Part shown: piece after piece, positions 9,303 through 17,955 of the stretch | How the letters are laid out: every line of letters begins with the position of its first letter | How positions within the stretch are numbered: the stretch's first letter is position 1 | NCBI RefSeq assembly: GCF_004522215.1 | Contig: NZ_SDLR01000004.1 | Coordinates: 682,001-746,000, forward strand | Source of the DNA: Ammoniphilus sp. YIM 78166 | GTDB taxonomy: Bacteria > Bacillota > Bacilli > Aneurinibacillales > RAOX-1 | Length of the DNA stretch: 64,000 bases | Direction: 5' to 3' | Made by a program: the position numbers and the translations under genes | The notes under the pieces: generated by a model | What the model saw: the letters and a program-made list of their open reading frames with translations, nothing else | The model's database searches: none | What the model was told of the DNA's origin: nothing

Positions 9303-9335
9303 GAAGAAGAGTTTCGGGTACCGAAATTCTTCTTC
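9303..9335 (+). other. Intercistronic RNA hairpin between GGT1 and the cohesin gene
   Basis: GAAGAAGAGTTTCGG (9303-9317) pairs with CCGAAATTCTTCTTC (9321-9335): 15 pairs including one G-U, with a 3-nt loop. No T-run follows, and the ribosome site of the next gene starts 10 nt later, so it is probably an RNA processing or stability element rather than a terminator. Confidence 0.7.
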
Positions 9336-9356
9336 TCCACTGACAAGGAGGTACAA

Positions 9357-9989
9357 ATGAAGAAAAAACAAAATCGGCTGCGTTCTATGTTCATGATGGG
9401 CTTTGCGGTTTGTACGCTCATGGTTGCCGTGGGAACAGCTCCAACTCAAGCCAGACCCACCGAAATTACCCTGCCGAAGGGGGGCAATATTCAGCTGCCG
9501 ACACCGGGTCAGCCAGGAGGAGCTGTTCCAACCCCTCCCCCATTTGCCAATCAAGCAGCACTTCAATTGAAGGCGGATAAGGAAACTCTTAAACACGGGG
9601 AATCTACTAGAGTTACTGTTCAGGTAACGGCAGATGATCTTTATGCTGGTCAGATGAAGTTTACCTTTGATCCAAACGAGATTGAGGTAGTAGGGGGAGT
9701 GGTCTTGCCTGATGTTTCGCCATTAAAAAATGGAAATCACATCACGGTTATTCAAAGTGTAGATAATGTCAATGGTACCATTGCGTATGCTGCTTCTTTG
9801 CTAGGGGACCGAACAAGTCCGAAGGTTGAGCAAGCGGAGCTGTTTAGTTTTACCGTAAAGGCAAAAGCGGGAGCGAAAGGAAACAGTAAGATTGAGCTGA
9901 AGTCTCAAACTCTATTAAATTCGAATGTTGAGATGATCAGTTTAGCTCCAGGATCTTTCAAGTCCTTATCCATTCAAGTGAAGAAATAG
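9357..9989 (+). CDS. Secreted single-cohesin protein
   Basis: 210 residues from the ATG preceded by AAGGAGG 5 nt upstream; an earlier in-frame ATG at 9300 has no ribosome site. Signal peptide ending near TQARP, a Pro/Gly-rich linker (about 32-62), then one cohesin-type beta-sandwich (about 66-208). Its features are KHGESTRVTVQV, the strand pattern LYAGQMKFTFDPNEIEVV, the GTIAYAAS strand and a final strand like ALATITF in classical cohesins (here AELFSFTVKAKA). Cohesins bind dockerins, and the genes on both sides encode dockerin-bearing GGTs. There is no SLH, sortase or lipoprotein anchor, so it would act as a soluble adaptor or as a cap on a chain. It is not a full scaffoldin. Confidence 0.8.
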   Translation: MKKKQNRLRSMFMMGFAVCTLMVAVGTAPTQARPTEITLPKGGNIQLPTPGQPGGAVPTPPPFANQAALQLKADKETLKHGESTRVTVQVTADDLYAGQMKFTFDPNEIEVVGGVVLPDVSPLKNGNHITVIQSVDNVNGTIAYAASLLGDRTSPKVEQAELFSFTVKAKAGAKGNSKIELKSQTLLNSNVEMISLAPGSFKSLSIQVKK

Positions 9990-9999
9990 GAGGAATTCT

Positions 10000-12657
10000 A
10001 TGCGTAAGTTAAAATGGCGGAAAGTGTTTGCTGTCTTAACGAGCTTTACCCTAGCGATGTCTTTAACCCCGCTGCACTCTTTTTCCGTAAAAGCTGCTGG
10101 TTCCGTTTACGACCAGTTTAGTGAGGTAGATACGGGAACGGAAGGGATGGTCGTGACCTCGCAGCCGCTGGCTACCCAAGTGGGAGCTGAGATATTAAGG
10201 CAAGGCGGTAATGCGATGGATGCCGCTGTTGCTGTTCAGCTTGCCTTAAATGTAGTGGAGCCTATGATGTCAGGAATTGGCGGCGGCGGTTTTATGATGG
10301 TATACGATAAAAGTGCCGATGATGTATCCATCCTTAATAGCCGTGAGCGAGCCCCAGCTGGGGCTAGGCCAGATATGTTTCTAACTCCAACGGGAGGAAT
10401 TATTCCGTTTGCGACGCGTTCCCAGCATGGGAATGCGGTAGGGGTTCCGGGAACTTTGAAAGGATTGGAAAGAGCAGTTGAAAAGTGGGGGACTAAACCG
10501 CTATCAGAATTGATTGCTCCTGCTATTAAACTAGCGGAAGAAGGATTCGAAGTGGATAATCAATTGGCCAACGCCGTTAGAGACCATAAAACAAAGTTGG
10601 AAAAATCTGTTGCTAAAAATGTATTTGTACCCAATGGCGTGACGATCCAAAAAGGAGATTGGCTGATTCAGCAGGATTTAGCCAAGACTTTGAAACTTAT
10701 TCAGCAACAGGGATCGGATGTCCTCTATAAGGGGGAAATTGGGCAAGCCATGGCTCAGGTTGTGCAGCAGTACGGCGGAAGCATGACGGCCCAAGACCTT
10801 GCAAACTATAGCATTACTGAAGATGAGCCATTATGGGATGAATACCGTGGATTACGAGTGGCTGCCATGCCTCCTCCAAGTTCCGGAGGGCTTGCCGTAT
10901 TACAGCTGCTAAAGTTATTGGATGGATTTAATATTGGTCATTATGGGCCTCGATCTGAAGAGAAATATCATTTATTAATAAATGCCATGCGTCTTGCTTA
11001 TGCAGACCGTGCAGCTTATATTGGTGATCCCCAATATGTTGATGTACCTATGAAGGGCATGCTGCACCCTGAGTATATTCAACAGCGTCAGGCTTTGATC
11101 AATCTGAATGATGTGATTAAGACGGGTGTGGCTGGAGACCCTTGGCCTTATGAAAATGCCACGCAGCCCATGGACATTGTAGCTCAAGAAGAAAACCCAA
11201 TTGGGCAGACTACCCATTTTACTGTAGCTGATAAATGGGGAAATGTTGTTGCTTACACAACAACGATAGAACAAGTTTTTGGTACAGGGATCATGGTACC
11301 TGGCTATGGAATAATGTTGAATAATGAGCTCACGGATTTTGATGCTACACCAGGCGGAGCCAATCAAGTTGAGCCAAACAAAAGACCATTAAGCAGTATG
11401 TCTCCGACGATCATGTTTAGAGACGGCAAGCCTATTCTGACAGTAGGATCACCAGGCGGTGCAACGATTATGGCATCGGTAACTCAAGTGATTTTAAATG
11501 TCTTGGATCATGATATGGAATTGAAGCAAGCCATTGAAGAGCCTCGCATTTACAACACTCATACCTCAGATGTCCGTTGGGAGCTTGCCGTGCCTGCCGA
11601 TGTGAGAAATGCTTTAACCGCAAAAGGCCATAAGTTCGAATCCAATGCTCAAGTAGTTGGTAATGTACAAAGCATTCTAATTGATCATGAAAAGGGAATT
11701 TTTTATGGTGCAGCCGATTCTCGACGTGAAGGAGCAGCTATAGGAATTAAGGCGAGCGCTCCCGTCTTAGCTCCTACGTTAAGACTAAATGCTCCAAGTA
11801 TTGTATCGACGCAAGGTACCTTTGATGTAGGGATCTCTTTACAGAATATGAAAGATTTATACGGAGCTGCCGTTCGCCTTCAATATGATGCTTCTAAGCT
11901 CGAGGCGGTGGATATGGATCCAAACACAGAAGGGGTTCAAGTGTTGCCGGGAGATTGGCTGAAAGGAATTCAGTTAAAAAATGAAGTGGACCAAAACCAA
12001 GGGTTGATTTCTTTTACGGCAGCACAAGTAGGGGATGTTGAAGGGGTAAACGGCGAAGGCGTATTGGCTACGATTCGTTTTCAAGTGAAAGAAGGAGTAA
12101 CAGGAAATGCAGAGTTGCAGCCCATTGTGGAAGAAATTCAATTGCTGAATAGTAATAATGAAAGCATTGAATTTGAAGCCGAGCCTGTGATTATTGAGAT
12201 CACTCGAGGGGTATCGATCCAAGGGAAGATCCAAACTCCTGCCTTCCAGGGGCTTAGCGATTTAAGTGGGTTTACGGTCCGCTTAATGAATGGTCAGCAA
12301 GTGTTGGGGCAAACCATTACTGACCGTAACGGTGACTATAGTCTTTCGGCAACAACAGCTGGAAGCTATGTATTGGCCATTGCTAAAGATGGATACTTGC
12401 GTGCGGGAGCTCAAGTGGCTGTATCTGGCGAACAAGCTGAAATGCCATCTTTGGCCCTTTATGTTGGGGACTTCAATCAAGATGGAGCCATTGATATTGT
12501 CGATATTACCCTGATGGCCAAGGAATTTGAGAAGCCTGTAACAGCAAGCAACGAAATCTTTGATGTCAATAAGAAAGGCGATGAGATTGATCTGTTTGAT
12601 TTAGTACCTGTTGCTAAGAACTTCGGTAAGGTAGCATGGGATCGTATCGATCAATAG
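10000..12657 (+). CDS. Secreted gamma-glutamyltransferase with cohesin and dockerin modules
   Basis: 885 residues. TAGGAGG overlaps the upstream stop codon and sets the start. Signal peptide, then a complete GGT domain to about residue 580: KQGGNAMDAAVA-type core, Arg in NSRERAP, autocleavage site Gln|Thr404 in QTTHFTV, Asp446 in NNELTDF, and PLSSMSPT plus SPGGAT, all matching active GGTs. It is followed by a cohesin-like module (about 592-735; DLYGAAVRLQYDASKLEAV), a carboxypeptidase-regulatory-like module (740-815) and a dockerin (821-885; GDFNQDGAIDIVDI and a modified second loop DVNKKGDEIDLFDL). Carrying both halves of the interaction, it could bridge or polymerise. GGTs cleave gamma-glutamyl bonds of glutathione, glutamine or poly-gamma-glutamate. 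It is the last gene of the operon. Confidence 0.92.
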   Translation: MRKLKWRKVFAVLTSFTLAMSLTPLHSFSVKAAGSVYDQFSEVDTGTEGMVVTSQPLATQVGAEILRQGGNAMDAAVAVQLALNVVEPMMSGIGGGGFMMVYDKSADDVSILNSRERAPAGARPDMFLTPTGGIIPFATRSQHGNAVGVPGTLKGLERAVEKWGTKPLSELIAPAIKLAEEGFEVDNQLANAVRDHKTKLEKSVAKNVFVPNGVTIQKGDWLIQQDLAKTLKLIQQQGSDVLYKGEIGQAMAQVVQQYGGSMTAQDLANYSITEDEPLWDEYRGLRVAAMPPPSSGGLAVLQLLKLLDGFNIGHYGPRSEEKYHLLINAMRLAYADRAAYIGDPQYVDVPMKGMLHPEYIQQRQALINLNDVIKTGVAGDPWPYENATQPMDIVAQEENPIGQTTHFTVADKWGNVVAYTTTIEQVFGTGIMVPGYGIMLNNELTDFDATPGGANQVEPNKRPLSSMSPTIMFRDGKPILTVGSPGGATIMASVTQVILNVLDHDMELKQAIEEPRIYNTHTSDVRWELAVPADVRNALTAKGHKFESNAQVVGNVQSILIDHEKGIFYGAADSRREGAAIGIKASAPVLAPTLRLNAPSIVSTQGTFDVGISLQNMKDLYGAAVRLQYDASKLEAVDMDPNTEGVQVLPGDWLKGIQLKNEVDQNQGLISFTAAQVGDVEGVNGEGVLATIRFQVKEGVTGNAELQPIVEEIQLLNSNNESIEFEAEPVIIEITRGVSIQGKIQTPAFQGLSDLSGFTVRLMNGQQVLGQTITDRNGDYSLSATTAGSYVLAIAKDGYLRAGAQVAVSGEQAEMPSLALYVGDFNQDGAIDIVDITLMAKEFEKPVTASNEIFDVNKKGDEIDLFDLVPVAKNFGKVAWDRIDQ

Positions 12658-12665
12658 GATAAGGG

Positions 12666-12705
12666 AAAAAGGGAACTCGGCGCTATGCCAGGTTCCCTTT
12701 TTTTT
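12666..12705 (+). terminator. Terminator of the TRAP/GGT operon
   Basis: AAGGGAAC and GTTCCCTT arms around a short inner GGC/GCC stem, followed by eight T. It closes the five-gene operon and faces the end of the minus-strand gene at 12708. Confidence 0.85.
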
Positions 12706-12707
12706 CA

Positions 12708-13406
12708 TTATTTAAGCTGTGCCGCATACTGAGGATTCTTGCTCAGCTCGACTAGCCCGAGAACCTTCAAGGCATGGAACTCATTCGGAGTGAGCCTGGA
12801 TAAAAGGGTGGACTTGATCTGTTCTTTTTCCTCCCCTGTAAGTCCGCCCTGGGCGAGAGAAGCAAACTGCCGGAGCTCTGTCATTGAGAACTTCGTTAAT
12901 AGAAATTGAAGAGCTTCTTCTTTGGTAGTAAAGCCAACGCGTTGAGGTGCAGCCTCCTGTGGTTTGGCCGCTTGGTCGGGGGTTGGTTTTTCCACTGAAG
13001 GTGAAACGGGATTAGGCTTTACAGGTTGAGCTGGCTCTGCGGTTGTTGACTGTGCCGTAGGAGCGGCTTGAGGAGCTGGTGTAACGCCCTGGAGAGCAAG
13101 CTGCTCCTGAACGAGCTTTTTTACCTCTGGATCTTCCAACAAGGTGGTTACTTCTTCCTGGGTTAAGACTTGCTTGGCGAGTTGATCGATCATTTTATCC
13201 GAGGCGTACTGCATGCCGTACTGATAGGATACGGTCCCCACTCCTCCCGCCACCATCAGGGATAATAGCAAGACAAAGTTCCGCAGCCGGGAGCCTCGCC
13301 CGCTCTGGAATGGAAATTTAATGTAGTATTTGTTAGTCGTTTCATCTTGTAGTAATCGGATTTTAATATAGTTTAAAGGTGTTTGAATTTGTCGAAGTTT
13401 CGGCAT
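12708..13406 (-). CDS. Single-pass membrane protein of unknown function
   Basis: 232 residues. A basic cytoplasmic N-terminus of about 40 residues, one membrane helix (about 43-62), a helical stretch with [16 protein letters not shown], a Pro/Ala/Thr-rich spacer (about 105-155), and a helical C-terminal domain (160-232; [21 protein letters not shown]). I do not recognise a family. The layout (anchor, flexible spacer, folded helical tail outside) suggests an envelope or spore-associated protein. The ribosome site GGAGGGGAGGG is very strong but can pair with a CCCTC/CCCCC stretch just upstream. It lies downstream of cfa on the same strand, 56 bp away. Confidence 0.7.
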   Translation of the reverse strand: MPKLRQIQTPLNYIKIRLLQDETTNKYYIKFPFQSGRGSRLRNFVLLLSLMVAGGVGTVSYQYGMQYASDKMIDQLAKQVLTQEEVTTLLEDPEVKKLVQEQLALQGVTPAPQAAPTAQSTTAEPAQPVKPNPVSPSVEKPTPDQAAKPQEAAPQRVGFTTKEEALQFLLTKFSMTELRQFASLAQGGLTGEEKEQIKSTLLSRLTPNEFHALKVLGLVELSKNPQYAAQLK

Positions 13407-13411
13407 GATAT

Positions 13412-13442
13412 CCCTCCCCTCCTGATTGTAAGGGGGAGAGGG
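13412..13442 (-). promoter_or_regulatory. Hairpin that sequesters a ribosome binding site
   Basis: On the minus-strand mRNA CCCTCTCCCCCT (13442-13431) can pair with AGGAGGGGAGGG (13423-13412), 11 of 12 pairs, 7-nt loop. The second arm is the Shine-Dalgarno of the gene starting at 13406. There is no T-run, so this is not a terminator. Confidence 0.5.
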
Positions 13443-13462
13443 ACTAGTGACAAGAACTAAAT

Positions 13463-14626
13463 TTATTTGTAAAGATGCGCCCTGGTGAGAGGGAGATCAT
13501 TATTTAAGCCTTTGGAAAACAAAATCTGGTGAAGATCAAGTCCACTTGCCCGAAAAGAGGCCGCACAGGAGTATAGGTAAAGTCGCCACATCCGGATGAA
13601 TCGTTCACCATATTGGTTGCGGATGGGTACAATCTGTTTTTCAAAACCTTCAATCCAGTGATCAATGGTCATGGCGTAATGGATGCGCAAGCTTTCGGCG
13701 TCGAGGGGATGGAAATGGTGTTCGGGAAGAAGAGCGATCACTTCTCGAAAGGAAGGAATGTATCCCCCAGGGAAGATGTGTTTGGTAATCCATGGATTAC
13801 TTGCGTGTTCCAAGGGCTTGGTGATGGTGTGAAGAAGCATCAAGCCTTGGTTTTTAAGCAGTTTTCCAACAGCTTGCATAAAAGTGGGATATTGCGCTTG
13901 GCCGACATGCTCGAACATCCCTACGCTGGAAATCTTGTCAAATTGCCGCCCAGACGTCGCCAAATCTCGATAATCAACGAGGGCGACCTCCACTTGTTTT
14001 TCCAACCCCAGCTCTCGAATTCTTTCTTGAACTTTTTTATGCTGCTCTTTGCTCAGTGTGATTCCCATGGATTGAACACCGTATTGTTGGGCTGCGCGAA
14101 TAATGAGCCAACCCCATCCGCAACCGATATCTAATAGTTTTTCTCCGGGTTTGAGTTGTAGCTTTTTCAACACGTGATCGATTTTTTGTAATTGGGCTTT
14201 TTCCAGTGAATCAGCGGGATGGTGAAAGTATGCGCAAGAATAGCTCATCGTAGGATCTAACCAAAGCGAGTAAAAGGAATTGCCTAGATCATAATGATAC
14301 TGGACTTCTTTCTTCTGACTCCATTTGCTTGCCATTTTTTTTAGCGGAGTAAGGGATGAGGGCAGAAAGGCGGCTTCATTCTTGGCTAGCAAGAGCATGG
14401 CTTCGTAAAGGTTTCCTTTGATCTCCATTTTACGATTCATATACGCTTCCCCTAAGGTAACAGAGGGATTGGCCAGGATTTCTGCAAATGGAAGCTTCTC
14501 AAGGAAATGGATCTCAAATTTAGCTGGCTTTTCCCCATAGTGATCCGCCGTTCCATCCCAGTAGTGGACGCTGAACGATGCGTGCTTCAATTGGTTAAAA
14601 AAATGATGAAACAGGTGTTTTTGCAT
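13463..14626 (-). CDS. cfa: Cyclopropane-fatty-acyl-phospholipid synthase
   Basis: 387 residues from the ATG at 14626, close to the usual 380-390 of the family; an upstream start at 14662 would overlap the preceding gene and add a basic tail. The enzyme transfers a methylene from S-adenosylmethionine to the double bond of membrane phospholipid acyl chains. The SAM-binding site [11 protein letters not shown] is intact, followed by GITLSKEQ and the catalytic-region [16 protein letters not shown] and YIFPGG-like ([10 protein letters not shown]) segments typical of the family. It begins 5 bp after the acyl-CoA dehydrogenase stop, so the two are probably co-transcribed. Confidence 0.93.
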   Translation of the reverse strand: MQKHLFHHFFNQLKHASFSVHYWDGTADHYGEKPAKFEIHFLEKLPFAEILANPSVTLGEAYMNRKMEIKGNLYEAMLLLAKNEAAFLPSSLTPLKKMASKWSQKKEVQYHYDLGNSFYSLWLDPTMSYSCAYFHHPADSLEKAQLQKIDHVLKKLQLKPGEKLLDIGCGWGWLIIRAAQQYGVQSMGITLSKEQHKKVQERIRELGLEKQVEVALVDYRDLATSGRQFDKISSVGMFEHVGQAQYPTFMQAVGKLLKNQGLMLLHTITKPLEHASNPWITKHIFPGGYIPSFREVIALLPEHHFHPLDAESLRIHYAMTIDHWIEGFEKQIVPIRNQYGERFIRMWRLYLYSCAASFRASGLDLHQILFSKGLNNDLPLTRAHLYK

Positions 14627-14631
14627 AAGAT

Positions 14632-16332
14632 TTAGTCCACCCTTCTTTTTGGATGAAAACACGCAAAGCAGACAAGACTTTGGTATTCTTCTTCAGAGAG
14701 AGGCTGTGGATAATGGGTTTTTCGATTCAGCCAACGATGAAGGACTAAGGTTCTACGGTAATCATTCGTTGTCACTATATCAAACTGGGCTTCTTCTAGC
14801 AGGTGTACGGAGGCAAAAAGGTCATACATTTGGTTAGCTGCATGTTTGGACCAGGTGTTTTGAGTAAGGGGATCTTGTTTTAGGATGTGAAGGAGGTCTT
14901 GATCCAGTTGATTGACTTGAGTGCGGAGTTGATCTGCCTGTGGTCGATCGATGGTAATGGAGTCCAGCGTCTCGTGCAGATGTTGGATGAAGAAACCAGA
15001 CCCTTCTTTTTGCAGGATCTTTAAGATTTCAAGAGCTTGGATGTTGGAGGTTCCTTCCCAAATCGGGTTTACAATTGCATCTCGCAGGAGGCGAGGGGTG
15101 ACATATTCCTCTATATAGCCGTTTCCCCCATGCAATTCGAGGGCTTCTTTGGCCGTGGTGACCCCTAACTCACTGCAGCGGTATTTCGCTAGAGAAAGCA
15201 AGAGACGTAAAAGGGTCTGCTTTTCTCTGGTGCATCGACCAAAGGTATGAACCTCATCGAAAAGAGTGATGGCTTGAGCGATAACGGACCAGCCTGCTTC
15301 TATTTGGGTAATCAGATCAGCTAACGCTTCTCTTACTAAGGGAAAATGAAAGACGGTCTGGCCAAAAGCTCGGCGCTGGGCGGTGTAAAGGCAGGCTTCC
15401 AGGAAAGCTCGTCGTGCAATGGCTAACCCTCCAAGGGCGGTTCCCAAACGTGAAACATTGAGGGCTTCAGCCATGTACTTGAAGCCGTGTTCTGCTTTTC
15501 CGATCAGATAACCCACGGCATCATGCAGAATCAGTTCCCCGCTGGCAACTGCCCGAACGCCTAATTTATCCTTCAGACGCCGGATAGATATGTTGTTTCT
15601 TTTTCCATCGGGAAGTTCACGCGGGACAAGGAAGAGTCCTAAACCGCCTGTGCCAGGTCGCTGGTTCACACGAGCCAGCACCAAGCTGACCTCTGCATCA
15701 CAATTGCTTGCAAACCATTTTTCACCGGTTAACAGGTAATGATCTTTTTCCTTACGAGCTATTGTTTGGGTAGCTCCGACATCAGATCCTCCCTGTATTT
15801 CGGTAAGGAAGGTTCCTCCTTGAATAAGCAGATTGGGATCATGGCTGCCAAGCCGGTGCAGATACTGTTGCCTTTGTTGCTCACTTCCGAACTTTTCTAG
15901 AACGAAAGCAACGGATTGGGTGAGAATCACAGGACAGGTAAAGCCGGTTTCCGCTTGCGAAAGCAGAAAAAACAAGGTGGAGTTTACCATAAAAGGTATG
16001 GGTTGAGGGGCGTTCCGATCATAGCGAAGAGATACGACTCCGGTCCCATATCCTTCCCTTACGGTCTGAAGATACCCCTCGTTATACCAAATCTGGTTTA
16101 CTTCTTCACCGCTGCGATTATATCGAATGAGCTTAGGAGCACCGTCGCGGTCGGTGTAAGCCGCTCTGGGATCCATTCTTGCGGATGCCCAAGCTCCTGT
16201 CTGCTGAAACCTGGGTTCAGCAAAGGAATAGACCGTATCCGAGAGGTAGCGTTTGGTGTATCGCAATAAGAGAGGATCTTCGTTAAACCAGTTGACCTCG
16301 TTTCCTGACCCCCATTTTTGGTAATTCAACAT
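14632..16332 (-). CDS. AidB-like acyl-CoA dehydrogenase
   Basis: 566 residues, the long form typical of AidB-type flavoproteins. Helical N-terminal domain, a beta-domain with GGTFLTEIQGGSDVGA and GEKWFASN (FAD and substrate contacts), then the C-terminal helical bundle with AQRRAFGQ and LHGGNGYIEEY. Family members oxidise acyl-CoA esters with FAD; AidB itself is linked to alkylation stress and has weak dehydrogenase activity. A GGAGG site 6 nt before the ATG supports the start. Its pairing with cyclopropane synthase suggests a membrane-lipid or stress role, which is inference. Confidence 0.9.
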   Translation of the reverse strand: MLNYQKWGSGNEVNWFNEDPLLLRYTKRYLSDTVYSFAEPRFQQTGAWASARMDPRAAYTDRDGAPKLIRYNRSGEEVNQIWYNEGYLQTVREGYGTGVVSLRYDRNAPQPIPFMVNSTLFFLLSQAETGFTCPVILTQSVAFVLEKFGSEQQRQQYLHRLGSHDPNLLIQGGTFLTEIQGGSDVGATQTIARKEKDHYLLTGEKWFASNCDAEVSLVLARVNQRPGTGGLGLFLVPRELPDGKRNNISIRRLKDKLGVRAVASGELILHDAVGYLIGKAEHGFKYMAEALNVSRLGTALGGLAIARRAFLEACLYTAQRRAFGQTVFHFPLVREALADLITQIEAGWSVIAQAITLFDEVHTFGRCTREKQTLLRLLLSLAKYRCSELGVTTAKEALELHGGNGYIEEYVTPRLLRDAIVNPIWEGTSNIQALEILKILQKEGSGFFIQHLHETLDSITIDRPQADQLRTQVNQLDQDLLHILKQDPLTQNTWSKHAANQMYDLFASVHLLEEAQFDIVTTNDYRRTLVLHRWLNRKTHYPQPLSEEEYQSLVCFACFHPKRRVD

Positions 16333-16392
16333 AGCATCCTCCGTAAGCTACAAATTATTACATCTTATGTGGAAGATAGAAAAAAAATAGTA

Positions 16393-16421
16393 TTGACGGA
16401 AAAAATGTTTTCTAGTAAGAT
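16393..16421 (+). promoter_or_regulatory. Promoter of the S-box transporter operon
   Basis: TTGACG, 17-nt spacer, TAAGAT, about 20 bp before the riboswitch P1 helix. It is divergent from the acyl-CoA dehydrogenase gene. Confidence 0.7.
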
Positions 16422-16443
16422 CTAACCAACGAACTGAATACTT

Positions 16444-16602
16444 CTTATCCAGAGAGGTGGAGGGACTGGCCCTGTGAAACCCGGCAACCGTTCATGCGTG
16501 CATGAAAAGGTGCCAATTCCAGCAGAATCAACTGATTCTGGCAGATAAGATGAAGGTGAATGCTATGTCCATGAAACTTCTTCTTATTGAAGAAGTTTTT
16601 TT
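16444..16602 (+). promoter_or_regulatory. SAM-I (S-box) riboswitch with terminator
   Basis: P1 CTTATC (16444-16449) pairs with GATAAG (16544-16549). Between them lie the conserved S-box blocks AGAGAGGTGGAGGGACTGGC, GAAACCCGGCAACC and GGTGCCAATTCCAGCAG, with a P4 hairpin (CAGAATC / GATTCTG). An expression-platform terminator follows: AAACTTCTTC-TTATT-GAAGAAGTTT plus seven T (16574-16602). Binding of S-adenosylmethionine stabilises P1 and favours termination, so the downstream transporter should be induced when SAM or methionine is scarce. I am very confident of the class from the conserved core. Confidence 0.97.
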
Positions 16603-16819
16603 GTTTGTTTAGGGCGGGGGGGGTGAGGCACCTTGTTCTGAGGCGTTCAGGAATCAATACCCAGTTGAATAATCGGAATCTTGAAGATAGACTAATCTAT
16701 AGAGATTTTTCAAACTTTTCGATTTTGTAATTCATAGTATGTTGATGTGAAAACATCGTTAAGTTATACCTGATCTACCAGGTATTTCTACATAAATAAA
16801 TAATTAGGGGGTTCATCAA
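16603..16819 (+). other. Untranslated leader after the riboswitch
   Basis: 217 nt without a credible ORF. It has a G-rich patch near 16612-16625 and a perfect hairpin ATACCTG-N6-CAGGTAT at 16766-16785, 35 nt before the start codon and without a T-run. I cannot assign a function. Confidence 0.5.
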
Positions 16820-17887
16820 GTGAAAAAGACTAAGTTTTCATTGTTTTTATCTTTAGTTTTGATCTTGTCGTTAGTGGTTACGGCTTGCGGCGGCGGTGCG
16901 AAGCCACAGGAAGCGGGTTCAAACAGCGGTGAAGCGAAAAAGCGAGTGGCTTTAATCATGCAGTTCAATATTGGAACTTTCTCTTCGCAGTATGTGGCAG
17001 GTGTAAAAGAGCAAGTGGAGAAGTTTGGCGGGGAAGTAACCGTCTTTAATGCAGATAATGATTTATCGAAGATGGCTTCTCATTTAGATGCTGCTGTGAA
17101 TCAGCGTTTTGATGGAATTTTAATTGACCATGGTACACCGGAAGCTCTTACTCCTGGCGTGAAAAAAGCGGTTGAGCAGAATATTCCAGTCATCGTTTTT
17201 GATGCCGCTTTGGATATCCCTGGTGTGACCGTGTTGGAGCAAGGCGATGTGAAAATGGCGGAATCCACGCTAGAGAAGCTAGCAGCGGATGCTGGCGGTA
17301 AAGGAAATATCGTGAAAATTTGGGTAGCTGGTTTTGCTCCAATGGAGCGTCGTCAAGTGGCTTATAAGGCTTTCCAAGAAAAGTACCCGGAGATTAAAGA
17401 AGTAGCTGCTTTTGGAAGTGCGTCTGCGAATACGGCGTTAGACACGCAAGCGCAAATGGAAGCGATCTTGAAAAAGTATCCGAACCCAGGCGATATCACA
17501 GCGGTTTGGGCTTCTTGGGATGAATTTGCTAAAGGAGCCGTTCGTGCGATCCAGCAAGCCGGACGTACAGAAATTAAGGTTTATGGAATTGATTTAAGCG
17601 ATGAAGACTTACAAATGATTCAAGATCCGAACTCTCCGTGGGTAGCTTCAGCTGCGGTAGATCCATCCGACATTGGACGCGTTCAAGTGCGCTTCCTTTA
17701 TAAGAAGATCAAAGGGGAAGAAACTCCACAGCTAGTAACCCTTGATCCGATTTTGGTCACTCGCGACGAATTGCCAAAGGAAAAAGTAACCATGGGGGAT
17801 CTGTCCAAGCACATCAAGGGCTGGGGAGAAAGCACACAAGGATATGAAGAGTGGATGAAAGAGCTTGAAGCTCAAAACCAGAAATAA
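16820..17887 (+). CDS. Sugar-type ABC transporter substrate-binding lipoprotein under S-box control
   Basis: 355 residues. GTG start with AGGGGG upstream, lipobox VTAC-GGG, then a type I periplasmic-binding fold of the RbsB class (VALIMQFNIGTFSSQYVAGV; FDGILIDHGT; VYGIDLSDEDL). It captures a pentose- or nucleoside-like solute for the RbsA/RbsC-type partners encoded next. Because the operon starts with a SAM riboswitch, a sulfur-containing ribose such as 5-methylthioribose, or a related methylthio nucleoside, is the most attractive inferred ligand, rather than ribose. No methionine-salvage enzyme lies nearby to confirm this. A long hairpin separates it from the ATPase gene. Confidence 0.88.
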   Translation: MKKTKFSLFLSLVLILSLVVTACGGGAKPQEAGSNSGEAKKRVALIMQFNIGTFSSQYVAGVKEQVEKFGGEVTVFNADNDLSKMASHLDAAVNQRFDGILIDHGTPEALTPGVKKAVEQNIPVIVFDAALDIPGVTVLEQGDVKMAESTLEKLAADAGGKGNIVKIWVAGFAPMERRQVAYKAFQEKYPEIKEVAAFGSASANTALDTQAQMEAILKKYPNPGDITAVWASWDEFAKGAVRAIQQAGRTEIKVYGIDLSDEDLQMIQDPNSPWVASAAVDPSDIGRVQVRFLYKKIKGEETPQLVTLDPILVTRDELPKEKVTMGDLSKHIKGWGESTQGYEEWMKELEAQNQK

Positions 17888-17896
17888 GAAAAGGGA

Positions 17897-17928
17897 ATTC
17901 CCGTCGATCGCAGGTGATCAACGGGAAT
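17897..17928 (+). other. Intercistronic hairpin after the binding-protein gene
   Basis: ATTCCCGTCGATC (17897-17909) pairs with GATCAACGGGAAT (17916-17928), 12 of 13 pairs, 6-nt loop, without a proper T-run. It probably stabilises the upstream mRNA or lowers read-through, giving more binding protein than ATPase and permease. Confidence 0.65.
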
Positions 17929-17955
17929 CTTCTATTTATGAAGGAGGGATGGAGC

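Noticed and set aside
5618-12657. A cellulosome
   Set aside because: The operon has no cellulase, no carbohydrate-binding scaffoldin and no surface anchor; the catalytic domains are gamma-glutamyltransferases.
14627-14662. Longer start for the cyclopropane synthase
   Set aside because: It would overlap the upstream gene and add a Lys-rich tail not seen in the family; the ATG at 14626 gives the normal length.
17914-17955. Upstream GTG start for the Rbs-type ATPase
   Set aside because: It lies inside the intercistronic hairpin, whereas the ATG at 17956 has AAGGAGGG at ideal spacing.
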